The position numbers and the translations under genes were made by a program. Of a stretch of DNA of 64,000 bases, positions 7,557 through 16,302 are shown piece by piece. The DNA is from an uncultured Bacteroidota bacterium. GTDB taxonomy: Bacteria > Bacteroidota > Bacteroidia > Flavobacteriales_F > PHOS-HE28. Numbering within the stretch: position 1 is the stretch's first letter; the number at the start of each line of letters is the position of its first letter. Below the pieces are notes generated by a model that did not search any database, had not been told where the DNA came from, and worked only from the letters and a program-made list of their open reading frames with translations. The DNA lies in the NCBI GenBank assembly GCA_902826215.1, contig CADEDY010000004.1, positions 1 to 64,000 of the forward strand, read 5' to 3'.

Positions 7557-7949
7557 TCACTTCTTGCCGGTCACTTTCCGAGCGGACTTGCTGGCCGCTG
7601 CCTTCTTCTTCTCCGCCTTCGGATGCAGCGTTTGCACGTGATCCAAGCTCAACGTGATCCATTTCGTCAACGCCTCCTTGGTGGACACCGCTTCGTGCTC
7701 GACGAACAGGAAGCCCTTCATCACCTTACCAGTGAAATCCATCGGGCGGGCACCCGGGAGTTCCACCATCTCCTCGTGTCGGGCCGGGTCCACGCGCAGC
7801 ATCAGATAGCCCTTGTTGGTGATGCCTACGCTCATGTTCCCATTGACCATGAAGGCCACGCCACCGAACATCTTTTTCGGAACAGCATGCACACCGGCGG
7901 AGACGAGAACATCGTCGATGCGCTGTTCGAGGAGCGGGTCGGTTGCCAT
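7557..7949 (-). CDS. TfoX/Sxy N-terminal domain protein
   Basis: 130 residues. The core (KKMFGGVAFMVNGNMSVGI ... YLMLRVDPARHEEM ... GRVMKGFLFVEHEA-like) is the TfoX N-terminal domain. The C-terminus is a lysine/alanine-rich tail (KAEKKKAAASKSARKVTGKK) resembling nucleic-acid-binding tails. In Proteobacteria TfoX acts in competence; the stand-alone N-terminal domain in Bacteroidota has no established function. A TACCTTGG box lies 10 nt before the ATG at 7949. Confidence 0.85.
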   Translation of the reverse strand: MATDPLLEQRIDDVLVSAGVHAVPKKMFGGVAFMVNGNMSVGITNKGYLMLRVDPARHEEMVELPGARPMDFTGKVMKGFLFVEHEAVSTKEALTKWITLSLDHVQTLHPKAEKKKAAASKSARKVTGKK

Positions 7950-8122
7950 GATCGGAAGACCAAGGTAATGGCCGACAGAGATCAGGGATCGACTTTGTAA
8001 CCCGCACAAGCATTCGAACACCAAGCTTCACGAACGCCGCAGAAGCATTCCCATAGTCCACCGCTTTATGCGCTGGTGGCGAACAGTTCACCCCTACTTT
8101 CATCACTCCGAACCCTACACCC

Positions 8123-10174
8123 ATGAAACAACTCCTTACGCTACTTGTCCTATCACCTGCCTTCGCCGTGGGTCAATCCCTCGTTTACGATACGCCGCAG
8201 AACCGCACAGCACTCTTGGAGGACTTCACCGGCCTCCATTGCGGGTATTGCCCCGAAGGCCACGCGATCATGGCCGATCTCGAAGTTGCATTGACGGACC
8301 GCTTCGTTACAGTCGGCATTCACGCTGGAGATTTTGCCGTGCCATCGGGCAGTGAGCCCGACTTCCGGACGCCGGATGGAAATGCCATCGATGCGTATTT
8401 CACCATCAGCGGTTACCCAGCAGGCGTCATCAATCGCCATGTGTTCGGGGGCCTCAACGATCTGGGGCGCGGCGCGTGGGAAGGCGCAGTGAACGAGATC
8501 CTCGATCTGCCGAGCCCGGTGAACTTGGGCATGGAGAGCAGTGTCAGTGGCGACCAACTCACCGTGCGCGTGGTCGGCTTGTACACCGCAGACAGCCCAA
8601 CCGGCAGCGACTACTTCAGCGTATTCGTGAAAGAGAACCACCTCAACGGACCGCAGACCGATTACACCAACGGCAACCATGCGAACTACGACCACCTGCA
8701 TGTGCTGCGCAGTTATGTGACCGATACCTGGGGCGACGACATCGGCAACCACGTTACCGGCGATTTCGTCGAACGGACCTACACCTTCACCATCCCACCC
8801 ACTTGGAATGTTGCCAATTGCGAGGTCGTGGCCTTCATCAGCGAATACCGGAGCGAAGTGTATCAAGTGCGTGAAGTGCCCATGGACGGTGGCACCACCT
8901 TGGTGATCGGCGCACTCGAAGGCGATGCACAACCCTACCGCAGTGGAACCAATGGAACGGCCAGCACCTTCACCAGCAGCTTCGGCAACCAGATCGGTGT
9001 GGACGAGGACTATGTGGTCACCCTCACGGGCGTAGGAGCTCCAGGAACTTGGACCTCCTCCTTCACGGTGGATGGGTCAACGCCAGGCAACCCGGCTACG
9101 ATCAACATCCCAAGCGCTGGTGACGTTTCCATCGAGGTGAACGTGACCCCGGATGGCACCCCAGGCATCGGCACCTACACGCTTACCGTGACGAGTGCGA
9201 CGAATGCCAGTGCACCTGCCTTGGTCCAGCGCTTCCACGTGATCAGCGGTGTTACCGACCTCATCGTGACCAACCCACAAGCCGAAACGCACGAGCCGTT
9301 GTACATCAACGGCATGGCCGATGAACTGGGCAAAGCGGCGACCAGCCGCGCCGACTTCCTTGAGTTCAGCGATGCCGACGCGTTGGTGGGCGTGAACAAC
9401 CTCTACCTCAACATCAGCTGGACCTTCCCCAGCTACACCGATGACGTCGCCAATGCGTTGAGCACCTTCATGGACAACGGCGGCAACCTGATGATCGCCG
9501 GGCAGGACATCGGCTGGGACCAGAGCGGCGTCACTGGTGCTTATGGAACTGCGGTGACCCAAGCCTTCTACACCAACTACATGCATGCGACCTACGTGGC
9601 TGATGGTGCCTCGTCGGACAACCAAGTGAATTTCGAAGATGCGGACGCGGTCTTCGGTGCCGTGCCGAACACCACCATCATCAATGCCTTCGGTGGCAAC
9701 ACCTACCCCGACCAGATCACCCCGATCGCGCCAGCCGTGCCGATCATGCGCTACTCGGCCACCAAGATCGGTGGACTGCGCGCCCATACCTCCACCTACA
9801 AAGTGGTGTACTTCGGCATCGGACCCGAGCAGGTGGCAAGTAGCGCAGTTGCCAACCAAATGGTGCAACTGAGTCACGACTGGTTCTACGGATTGGTAAG
9901 TGTGGAGGAGTTCGACGCGGCGATGAGCGCACTCGGCCAAGCCTACCCTTCACCTGCGAACAGCATCGTGAACCTACCGGTCGGTGAACTGCAAGGCACG
10001 GCTACGTTGGAAGTGTTCGATGCCATGGGTCGTGTGGTACTTACCCAACGCGTCAACAGCGCGAGCAGCAACATTCAACTGAACGTGGAGAACTTGAACA
10101 ACGGCATGTACAGTGCCCGTTTGCGCACCGAAGCCGGGAACGGCCTTGCGCGCACATTCCAAGTGATGCATTGA
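8123..10174 (+). CDS. T9SS-exported Omp28-type protein with thioredoxin-like CxxC domain
   Basis: 683 residues. A signal peptide (MKQLLTLLVLSPAFAVGQ) precedes an Omp28-like domain whose TALLEDFTGLHCGYCPEGHA carries a thioredoxin-style CGYC motif (residues ~36-39) and a cis-proline-like ISGYPAGV. The middle has Ig-like beta strands and a long beta-rich section. The last ~80 residues (SALGQAYPSPANSIVNLP ... VFDAMGRVVLTQRV ... NGMYSARLRTEAGNG) are a canonical type A T9SS sorting domain. Likely a surface or secreted redox-active or binding protein. A perfect hairpin terminator follows. Confidence 0.88.
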   Translation: MKQLLTLLVLSPAFAVGQSLVYDTPQNRTALLEDFTGLHCGYCPEGHAIMADLEVALTDRFVTVGIHAGDFAVPSGSEPDFRTPDGNAIDAYFTISGYPAGVINRHVFGGLNDLGRGAWEGAVNEILDLPSPVNLGMESSVSGDQLTVRVVGLYTADSPTGSDYFSVFVKENHLNGPQTDYTNGNHANYDHLHVLRSYVTDTWGDDIGNHVTGDFVERTYTFTIPPTWNVANCEVVAFISEYRSEVYQVREVPMDGGTTLVIGALEGDAQPYRSGTNGTASTFTSSFGNQIGVDEDYVVTLTGVGAPGTWTSSFTVDGSTPGNPATINIPSAGDVSIEVNVTPDGTPGIGTYTLTVTSATNASAPALVQRFHVISGVTDLIVTNPQAETHEPLYINGMADELGKAATSRADFLEFSDADALVGVNNLYLNISWTFPSYTDDVANALSTFMDNGGNLMIAGQDIGWDQSGVTGAYGTAVTQAFYTNYMHATYVADGASSDNQVNFEDADAVFGAVPNTTIINAFGGNTYPDQITPIAPAVPIMRYSATKIGGLRAHTSTYKVVYFGIGPEQVASSAVANQMVQLSHDWFYGLVSVEEFDAAMSALGQAYPSPANSIVNLPVGELQGTATLEVFDAMGRVVLTQRVNSASSNIQLNVENLNNGMYSARLRTEAGNGLARTFQVMH

Positions 10175-10192
10175 GCGAATAGCCATGCAGTG

Positions 10193-10227
10193 GAAAGCCC
10201 CTTCACCTCATGGTGAAGGGGCTTTCT
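10193..10227. terminator. Strong bidirectional terminator between convergent T9SS genes
   Basis: A perfect 15-bp stem (GAAAGCCCCTTCACC / GGTGAAGGGGCTTTC) with a TCAT loop lies 18 bp after the Omp28-type stop and 22 bp before the stop of the minus-strand gene. Confidence 0.85.
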
Positions 10228-10249
10228 CGTTCAAGGGCTTTTTAGATCG

Positions 10250-11131
10250 TTAGCGCAGAACGGACAGTCGCACGCTCCGCCTTTCGGCAACCAAGGTGTA
10301 CACACCAGCCGATAGACCGGATACATCGAGTGCGCGATGGGTGTACGGTGCTTGCATCACGAGACGGCCGACGGGGTCGAGCAACTGAATGACTGATCCA
10401 GGACGGACACCGGAAAGTTGAACGACTTCGTTCGCGGGGTTCGGGAACACCATCAATGGGTCCACGGTCCGGGACGAACCAAGGCCCATTGCGATCTGGC
10501 AGCCTCCTTCCCAATTCTCCGGGTAGAAGCTCTGCGACCCGAGGCCGAAACAATCCAAGCCGTAGCCACATTCGAGGACGATGCCGACCGGCTCGAATAA
10601 GCCGTTGGAGGAGCCCACACCTTCAATGAGGTATTGGGCCGAACCATTGTTCAGTTCGAAACGCGCACGCATCTCGTCTCCGATCAGCACGCTGTCCACA
10701 GCGATCACGGTGACCTCCGTATTCCAGTTGGTATAGCTCACAGGCAACGGATCACCCACATCCAGGTCGAAATCGAAGAGCAGCTGATCCACGCCCTCGG
10801 TCCAGATCCGCAGCTGACGGCCTTCCTGCCGAACCAAGTAGATACCATGCCACTCGGGCCCATACGGTGCCTCACCTTGGCAATCCGGAGCAACTGGCGG
10901 ACTGCTTTGCCACGAGTAGCTCACCACCCCTTCACGCACCACCTTGGACCAAGTGGTACCGGCGATCACAGAATCGCCGATGGTGGAGTAATTGTAACTG
11001 TCCGTTGCAATGCACGGCGCAGGCACAGCGCACACCGAATGGACCAACCAGATAGGGTCATTTCCGAGGTAGTTCTGGGCTTGGGAGCCGATGGCGGCGC
11101 ATGCCAAAATGGGAAGTGTAAGGTGGCGCAT
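10250..11131 (-). CDS. T9SS-exported protein, function unknown
   Basis: 293 residues. A signal peptide (MRHLTLPILACAAIGSQAQ) is followed by a beta-rich domain with no family that I recognise (Cys pairs at AVPAPCIATD and PDCQGEAP, and ECGYGLDCFGLG), and a C-terminal type A sorting domain (VFPNPANEVVQLSGV ... LLDPVGRLVMQ ... AGVYTLVAERRSVRLSVLR). The ATG at 11131 is set by the signal peptide. A GATCTTTCG box lies ~20-25 nt upstream on the minus strand. Confidence 0.82.
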   Translation of the reverse strand: MRHLTLPILACAAIGSQAQNYLGNDPIWLVHSVCAVPAPCIATDSYNYSTIGDSVIAGTTWSKVVREGVVSYSWQSSPPVAPDCQGEAPYGPEWHGIYLVRQEGRQLRIWTEGVDQLLFDFDLDVGDPLPVSYTNWNTEVTVIAVDSVLIGDEMRARFELNNGSAQYLIEGVGSSNGLFEPVGIVLECGYGLDCFGLGSQSFYPENWEGGCQIAMGLGSSRTVDPLMVFPNPANEVVQLSGVRPGSVIQLLDPVGRLVMQAPYTHRALDVSGLSAGVYTLVAERRSVRLSVLR

Positions 11132-11168
11132 GTGGATCGGTTTTATTGTAGGACGAAAGATCGGGTCT

Positions 11169-11187
11169 GAACGCTGCATGGAGGTCA
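11169..11187 (+). repeat. 19-bp direct repeat, left copy
   Basis: GAACGCTGCATGGAGGTCA occurs here and again at 12423-12441, flanking the T9SS gene at 11302-12363. Both copies are intergenic and face the same way. Confidence 0.7.
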
Positions 11188-11301
11188 CCGACGGCCCTGA
11201 TCGTTCTGCTGGTCCACGATCTCACGGTTCGTCACCCCAATGTTGGAACCCAGCAGCGTCCGAGGCGTTTTCAGCGTCATCATGGTCATAAGACACCCCG
11301 C

Positions 11302-12363
11302 ATGATGACAACAGCTACACACTTTCTCCGATCCTTCTCGGCGTTCACGGCAATTTCTTTGGTCAGCAGCACTGCATTGGCGCAATGCCCCTTCGACCCA
11401 ACGATCTCGCCCGACGATCTGATCCTATGCCCGAACAGCGTTGGTGTGCTGTTGACAGAGACCTACGACAGCTACCAATGGTACAAGGACGGCAGTCCCA
11501 TCATCGGCGCAACCGACCAGAGCCTCGTGGTGGATTCCTACAATGACAGCGGCTCGCAGTTCAGCGTGGAAGCCACGCTGAACGGATGCACGGAAGCATC
11601 GCCGCAGGTGCTGGTGGATGGCTGGGCCTTCTTACCGCCTACGGTGATGACCGTCGGGCCCGAGCCGCTCTTCTACAGCCAGAATGGTCCTCTTTATTGC
11701 ACACTCGACACCATTCTGTTGGTGATGATGCAGCCCTACGACACCAACATCCAATGGACCGAGCAAGGCGTTCCCATCCCCGGTGCCACCGATGATACAC
11801 TCGTGGTCCACACCACCGGCGGTCAATTCAGCGCGAGCGGGGCGCCATCGATCTGCCCAGACTTCCAGCAGGATCTTGGTGTGTGGATCTGGATCGGCTT
11901 CATCGAACCGACGCAGCCGGATATCGTTGCGGACGGTGATCAGCTATGCGCCTACCCCGCAGGTGAGTCCTATCAATGGTACTACGACGGAGCGCCGCTA
12001 CCCGGTAGCAACACGGCATGCATCACGGCAGATGCGCCCGGCAGTTATGTGGTGGATGTCACCTACCTAGCGGATTGCTCGATCCCTTCGGAGGCCTTGC
12101 TGGTCACGGGCCTCGACACACAGGACGATACAGCGAACTGGCAGGTATACCCCGTACCTGCGACCGATCAGATCACGGTGACCTGGAACGATGGCGCTGT
12201 GATCATGGACTGGTGCCTGTTCGATGTCACCGGCCGTGTGGTGGATGGCGGGAAAGGCGCTTGGGCTTCCCCCTTCGCCGTGGATGTGAACGGATTGGAT
12301 CCTGGGCGGTATTGGTTGAACGTCGATGGATCGCGAACCATCGCGGTGAGCGTGGTTCGGTAG
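11302..12363 (+). CDS. T9SS-exported protein with Ig-like domains
   Basis: 353 residues. A signal peptide (HFLRSFSAFTAISLVSSTALAQ) precedes three Ig-like repeats recognised by YQWYKDGSPIIGATDQSLVV, IQWTEQGVPIPGATDDTLVV and YQWYYDGAPLPGSNTACIT, then a C-terminal type A sorting domain (WQVYPVPATDQITV ... FDVTGRVVDGG ... GRYWLNVDGSRTIAVSVVR). Likely surface-exposed adhesin or part of a surface layer. Flanked on both sides by a 19-bp direct repeat. Confidence 0.82.
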   Translation: MMTTATHFLRSFSAFTAISLVSSTALAQCPFDPTISPDDLILCPNSVGVLLTETYDSYQWYKDGSPIIGATDQSLVVDSYNDSGSQFSVEATLNGCTEASPQVLVDGWAFLPPTVMTVGPEPLFYSQNGPLYCTLDTILLVMMQPYDTNIQWTEQGVPIPGATDDTLVVHTTGGQFSASGAPSICPDFQQDLGVWIWIGFIEPTQPDIVADGDQLCAYPAGESYQWYYDGAPLPGSNTACITADAPGSYVVDVTYLADCSIPSEALLVTGLDTQDDTANWQVYPVPATDQITVTWNDGAVIMDWCLFDVTGRVVDGGKGAWASPFAVDVNGLDPGRYWLNVDGSRTIAVSVVR

Positions 12364-12422
12364 CTTGTGTCTTGGGGATGGAACTTGGATAGTTCGTAGT
12401 GATCACGCACTGCTCGAAGACG

Positions 12423-12441
12423 GAACGCTGCATGGAGGTCA
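12423..12441 (+). repeat. 19-bp direct repeat, right copy
   Basis: Identical to 11169-11187. The rest of the 112-bp gap shows no other signal. Confidence 0.7.
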
Positions 12442-12475
12442 GGACTGTTGTATTAAACACGAGCCAGGTCAGTCG

Positions 12476-13015
12476 TCACTCCCAATCATGGCGCTCACGC
12501 CACGAAGTGACCACGAGGGTCGCATTGTTCAATCGCATTGCACTGCGCAAGGTGCCGGTTCCACCGGCCAATTCATAGATCTTCTCCGAAGGCAGTTGGG
12601 TGCCATTTCGTAGCGAATCCATGGCCAGTTCAAGGGGGTCGCTCAAATACAAACGACCCTGGATCGGGTCGCGCCAGTTATAGGTCGAATACATTGATAC
12701 ATTGTAGTACAGCCCGCCGTGATCCACCACGAGGTCGGCCTGATCCAGACACGTCCCACCGGCGATCATCTTGTGGAGGACTTCTCCGATCCGTCCGATG
12801 ACAACGGAATCGGCGGGGTCGAACCGCTCGATCAAGGGAAGTAGTCCTACGGCGTGCTCTGGTCGGAGCAAGAAAGCGTGCAGGATCCGGAATTGTTCCT
12901 CGCGACGGCGCTCATCGATCTTGCGCAACTGCAGGATCAACAGCACCAGCAGTAGCGGGATACCGAATAGAGCAACCCAGCCACGCGGCGTTATTCGGAT
13001 GCGGTCAGCGTCCAT
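12476..13015 (-). CDS. Single-pass membrane protein, function unknown
   Basis: 179 residues. One transmembrane helix near the N-terminus (GWVALFGIPLLLVLLILQL) is followed by a basic stretch (RKIDERRREEQ) and a soluble domain that I do not recognise (VVIGRIGEVLHKMIAGGTCLDQADLVVDHGG ... TLVVTSWRERHDWE). Its start overlaps the end of the upstream gene by 11 bp, so the two are translated from one message. Confidence 0.7.
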   Translation of the reverse strand: MDADRIRITPRGWVALFGIPLLLVLLILQLRKIDERRREEQFRILHAFLLRPEHAVGLLPLIERFDPADSVVIGRIGEVLHKMIAGGTCLDQADLVVDHGGLYYNVSMYSTYNWRDPIQGRLYLSDPLELAMDSLRNGTQLPSEKIYELAGGTGTLRSAMRLNNATLVVTSWRERHDWE

Positions 13016-13301
13016 CGCGGTCGGGATTTCGATCCTCCATAGCACCGGCCATGCGCTCGATGCTGATCGATGTGATGCTCATATTCACCATCAACACGAT
13101 TAAGAAGCACGCACCTAGCACCACGCCAACGGACGCGATGATCATGCCGAGCACGCGCTCCACCGTGCGGCTGAAAATGTCCCAATCCAAGATGTTATCC
13201 GCCATCAAAAGGATGATGAAAACGGCTAGGACTGCGGTAAGCCCGAAGGAGAGCGCGATGCAAGCGGTCTCGATCTTCCGGCGCGGGAAGTTGAACGTCA
13301 T
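13005..13301 (-). CDS. Small two-helix membrane protein
   Basis: 98 residues with two predicted transmembrane helices (ACIALSFGLTAVLAVFIILLM and MIIASVGVVLGACFLIVLMV) and a short charged tail (MAGAMEDRNPDRDGR). No family recognised. Overlaps the following membrane-protein gene by 11 bp, suggesting a two-component membrane complex. Confidence 0.7.
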   Translation of the reverse strand: MTFNFPRRKIETACIALSFGLTAVLAVFIILLMADNILDWDIFSRTVERVLGMIIASVGVVLGACFLIVLMVNMSITSISIERMAGAMEDRNPDRDGR

Positions 13302-13447
13302 TCGTCAGGGGTTTGGTGACCCTGAGAACGGAGGAGACCGAGGCTTGGTATGTGGATGGATCGATGGAGCGTGATCGCCGAAGGCCACCTTAACCTCCAA
13401 CGCGTCAAGCGAAGTGATGGACAGGCTCGATCAGAAAGTTCAGAGGG

Positions 13448-13988
13448 CTAACGCCATTTCGCAGGATTCTGTTCGATATACGCTGCGATCCGTTCGAATT
13501 CACCGGCCTGTCTACGGATGTACCGTTCGTGATAGCCCAGTTGCCAATAACGCTGGCCGGGTGTCCCGTTCAGTGCATTCATCCGATAGGTCGTCCCGGA
13601 TTTGAATGCACCGATGATCGCGCCCAGCGACCCGGGAACCGGCCCGCGCGGTCTAGCACCAACGTTGTCGACTGCACCCGCAGCGTCGACCCTCAGGGTC
13701 GACCCACTTGCCCTATCATCCAGCACTAAGGATGCCGTGCATATGATCAGGCATCAATTGGAATTGATCCAAGCGCACATGCGGAAAATATCTTGGCAGC
13801 GCATTCCAATCGGCCACCACGATCCGGCCCAATTCATTCGGTTCCATGATCGCGTTGACGCCGCTGCCAACGATCCGTCCGAACCATTCACGGCGCAGGC
13901 GTGTACACAGCGTCACGAAATAGGCACCCGTTGTGTAATCATTGCCCAGTAGTCGCAGATGTTTGTGGTATTTCGGTGGGTACGGCAC
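13448..13988 (-). pseudogene. Frameshifted REP-associated tyrosine transposase (RAYT, Y1 family)
   Basis: The N-terminal part (KHLRLLGNDYTTGAYFVTLCTRL ... FQLMPDHMHGIL) carries the HMH-type HUH motif of Y1/REP transposases. The C-terminal part (GSLGAIIGAFKSGTTYRMN ... RYWQLGYHERYIRRQ ... YIEQNPAKW) is the rest of the family and lies one base out of frame. Dropping one base at about 13727 restores a continuous reading through ...HGILVLDDRASG.... A GTG at 13988 is the likely start. The catalytic tyrosine region (GYHERYI) is retained. A REP-like palindrome lies inside the reading frame at 13677-13704. A sequencing error is the main alternative to true inactivation. Confidence 0.8.
13677..13704 (-). 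repeat. REP-like palindrome, copy 2 (inside the transposase frame)
   Basis: Minus-strand word GTCGACCCTGAGGGTCGACG followed by CTGCGGG. The arms GTCGACCCT/AGGGTCGAC pair almost perfectly. It encodes the variable linker of the RAYT protein (STLRVDAAG). Confidence 0.75.
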
Positions 13989-14041
13989 TGATCGAAAATA
14001 CGATACACATAGCCAACAATTGCCGCCCGGTAGCAGTACAT

Positions 14042-14067
14042 GTCGACCCTGAAGGTCGACGCTGCGG
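14042..14067 (+). repeat. REP-like palindrome, copy 3
   Basis: Plus-strand word GTCGACCCTGAAGGTCGACG followed by CTGCGGG. It differs at one base from copy 2 and lies in the opposite orientation, in the 116-bp gap between the transposase and the E1 gene, as expected for a REP element paired with its RAYT. Confidence 0.75.
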
Positions 14068-14104
14068 GCGTTCCAATGCAACGTCGGCGCGTTGACCGGA
14101 TCCA

Positions 14105-16141
14105 TCAATACCCCACCAACCTCTCCACCGCCCCCTTCAACCTCCCCTTCGCCAGGAACCCGTTCTCCAAGGGGATCGCGAACGGCACCGGCGTATCCCA
14201 ACTGGCTACGCGCACCACGGGCGCATCCAGGTATTCGAAGGCGTGTTCGTTGATCAGCGCGCTGATCTCGCCACCCATGCCGGCGGTCAAGGTGTCTTCG
14301 TGCAGCACGAGGGCCTTGCCGGTCTTCTTCACGCTGGTAAGGATGGTGTCCACATCCAGCGGCACCAAGGTGCGCAGGTCGATGATCTCGATGTCGAGGC
14401 TGGTCTCCTTCTGCACGTCCACGGCCCAGTGCACGCCCATGCCGTAGGTGATGATGCTCATGGTAGCGCCTTCGCGCACCACCTTGGCTTGGCCGAACGG
14501 AATGCCATAGGGCTGTTCGGGCACCGGTCCGCTGATGCTGCGGTACATCGCCTTGTGCTCGAAGAACATCACCGGGTTCGGGTCGTCGAAGGCCGTCATC
14601 AATAGGCCCTTGGCGTCGTAAGGGTTGCTCGGGTACACCACCTTGAGGCCGGGTGTCTTCACGAACCACATTTCGTTGCTCTGACTGTGGAAGGGTCCAG
14701 CACCAACGCCTGCGCCCGTGGGCATGCGCACCACCACGTCGGCGTTCTGGCCCCAGCGGTAGTGGATCTTTGCGAAATTGTTGCAGATCTGGGTGATGCC
14801 CTCGCTCACGAAATCGGCGAACTGCATCTCCATCATGGCCTTCATGCCTTTGATGCTAAGACCCAGCGCTGCACCGAGGATCGCGCTTTCGCACAGCGGC
14901 GTATTGCGCACACGGCCTTTGCCGAACTGCTCCACGAAACCATCGGTGATCTTGAATGCACCGCCGTATTCCGCGATGTCCTGCCCCATCAACACCAGGT
15001 TCTCGTGGCGCTCCATGCTTTGGCGCATGCCTTCTTGGATGGCGTCGATCATTCTGATCTCTCTGGCCGCGAGCTTCGAGCCTTGAGCCTCGAGCTCGCG
15101 GCTCGTGGCTAGCGGCTCGTGGCCTGCGCTCATCGGAGCATAAACGTCACCAACCTCGACGGTTTCAACAGGCACCGGTTCCGGCTCCTCGAATGCATGC
15201 TTCAGGTCCTCCTCGATGCCGTCCTTCAACCGGGTGCGGATCTCGTCCCGCTTGGCGATGCTCAGCACTCCGATCTTCAACAGCCACGCTTCGTAGTTGG
15301 CCACGGGATCCTTCTTGCCCCAGACCTCGAACAGTTCCTTGGGCACATACTTGGTGCCGCTCGCTTCCTCGTGACCGCGCATGCGGAAGGTCATGCACTC
15401 CACCAGGATCGGACGCGGGTTCTCGCGGATGCTGTCCGCCAATTTCGCTAGGTTGTTGTACACCTCCAGGATGTTGTTGCCCGCGAGCTGCACCGACTCG
15501 ATGCCGTAGCCGATGGCCTTGTCGGTGAAGCTCTTCATGCGGAACTGCTCGCTGCTGGGCGTGCTCAGTCCGTAACCGTTGTTCTCGATGATGAACAGCA
15601 CCGGCAGGTCCCACACAGCGGCCACGTTCACGCTCTCGTGGAAGTCGCCTTCGCTCGTTGCACCATCACCAGTAAAGACGATCGTGCAACGGTTCTCCTT
15701 CTTCAGCTTGTGCGCCAGCGCGATACCATCGGCAATGCCCATTTGCGGCCCGAGGTGGCTGATCATGCCCACCACCTTGTGCTCCTGACTGCCGAAGTGG
15801 AAGCTGCGTTCTCGGCCTTTGCTATAGCCGGTGGCCTTCCCCTGCCATTGCGCAAAGAGCTTCTGGAACGGCATGCCCCGCGTGGTGAACACGCCCAGGT
15901 TGCGGTGCATTGGCAGGATGTACTCATCGTTCTGCAACACCATGGCGGCGCCCACGCTGATGGCCTCTTGCCCGATGCCACTGAACCACTTGCTGATCTT
16001 GCCCTGCCTCAGCAGGCTGAGCATCTTCTCCTCGATGATGCGCGGATAGACCAGCTTCTCGTACGTGCTGATCAGGAAAGCATCGTTGTGTGTGCCACGC
16101 TCATAGTGGAGCTGGCGATCCTCGGTGGTCTGTAGGGACAT
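14105..16141 (-). CDS. 2-oxo acid dehydrogenase E1, fused alpha and beta subunits
   Basis: 678 residues. Residues ~1-335 are the thiamine-diphosphate-binding alpha part (VFTGDGATSEGDFHESVNVA ... FIIENNGYGLSTP: GDG...NN motif; RMRGHEEASGTKYVPKELFE). Residues ~362-678 are the beta part (ALNEAMRQ-like DAIQEGMRQSMERHENLVLMGQDIAEYGGAF ... VVRMPTGAGVGAGPFHSQSNE ... VLHEDTLTAGMGGEI). Likely branched-chain 2-oxo acid (2-oxoisovalerate) or related dehydrogenase acting with E2/E3 encoded elsewhere. Alpha/beta fusion is common in Bacteroidota. The linker at residues ~340-360 is encoded by an odd internal repeat. The start at 16141 follows a promoter box. Confidence 0.93.
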   Translation of the reverse strand: MSLQTTEDRQLHYERGTHNDAFLISTYEKLVYPRIIEEKMLSLLRQGKISKWFSGIGQEAISVGAAMVLQNDEYILPMHRNLGVFTTRGMPFQKLFAQWQGKATGYSKGRERSFHFGSQEHKVVGMISHLGPQMGIADGIALAHKLKKENRCTIVFTGDGATSEGDFHESVNVAAVWDLPVLFIIENNGYGLSTPSSEQFRMKSFTDKAIGYGIESVQLAGNNILEVYNNLAKLADSIRENPRPILVECMTFRMRGHEEASGTKYVPKELFEVWGKKDPVANYEAWLLKIGVLSIAKRDEIRTRLKDGIEEDLKHAFEEPEPVPVETVEVGDVYAPMSAGHEPLATSRELEAQGSKLAAREIRMIDAIQEGMRQSMERHENLVLMGQDIAEYGGAFKITDGFVEQFGKGRVRNTPLCESAILGAALGLSIKGMKAMMEMQFADFVSEGITQICNNFAKIHYRWGQNADVVVRMPTGAGVGAGPFHSQSNEMWFVKTPGLKVVYPSNPYDAKGLLMTAFDDPNPVMFFEHKAMYRSISGPVPEQPYGIPFGQAKVVREGATMSIITYGMGVHWAVDVQKETSLDIEIIDLRTLVPLDVDTILTSVKKTGKALVLHEDTLTAGMGGEISALINEHAFEYLDAPVVRVASWDTPVPFAIPLENGFLAKGRLKGAVERLVGY
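15064..15124 (-). repeat. In-frame GAGCC/GAGCTCG repeat encoding the E1 alpha-beta linker
   Basis: The minus strand repeats words of the type GAGCCACGAGCCGCTAGCC, GCGAGCTCGAGGCTCAAGG and CTCGAAGCTCGCGGC. It is low in complexity and partly palindromic, quite unlike the flanking enzyme code, and translates to the linker EPLATSRELEAQGSKLAARE. Confidence 0.65.
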
Positions 16142-16158
16142 GGGCTTGTTCAGAGGCG

Positions 16159-16166
16159 CAAAGGTA
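16159..16166 (-). promoter_or_regulatory. -7 box of the E1 gene
   Basis: TACCTTTG on the minus strand, an exact match to TAnnTTTG, 17 nt before the ATG at 16141. No -33 TTG seen at the normal spacing. Confidence 0.5.
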
Positions 16167-16302
16167 TTTCGGGGGCATTTGACGGGTGCAGGAGTTGTTA
16201 GTTGTGGGTTGTCAGCTAACATCTGCCGGAACAGGGCCTAGTGATCCATTCGAAAGAGAGGCGGAAGGCTTTGGGCGTGCCCCCGCCACTGCGCACGGCT
16301 GC

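Noticed and set aside
14105-14669. Upstream extension of the transposase N-terminal frame
   Set aside because: It overlaps the E1 beta-subunit code in another frame. The transposase probably starts near 13988.
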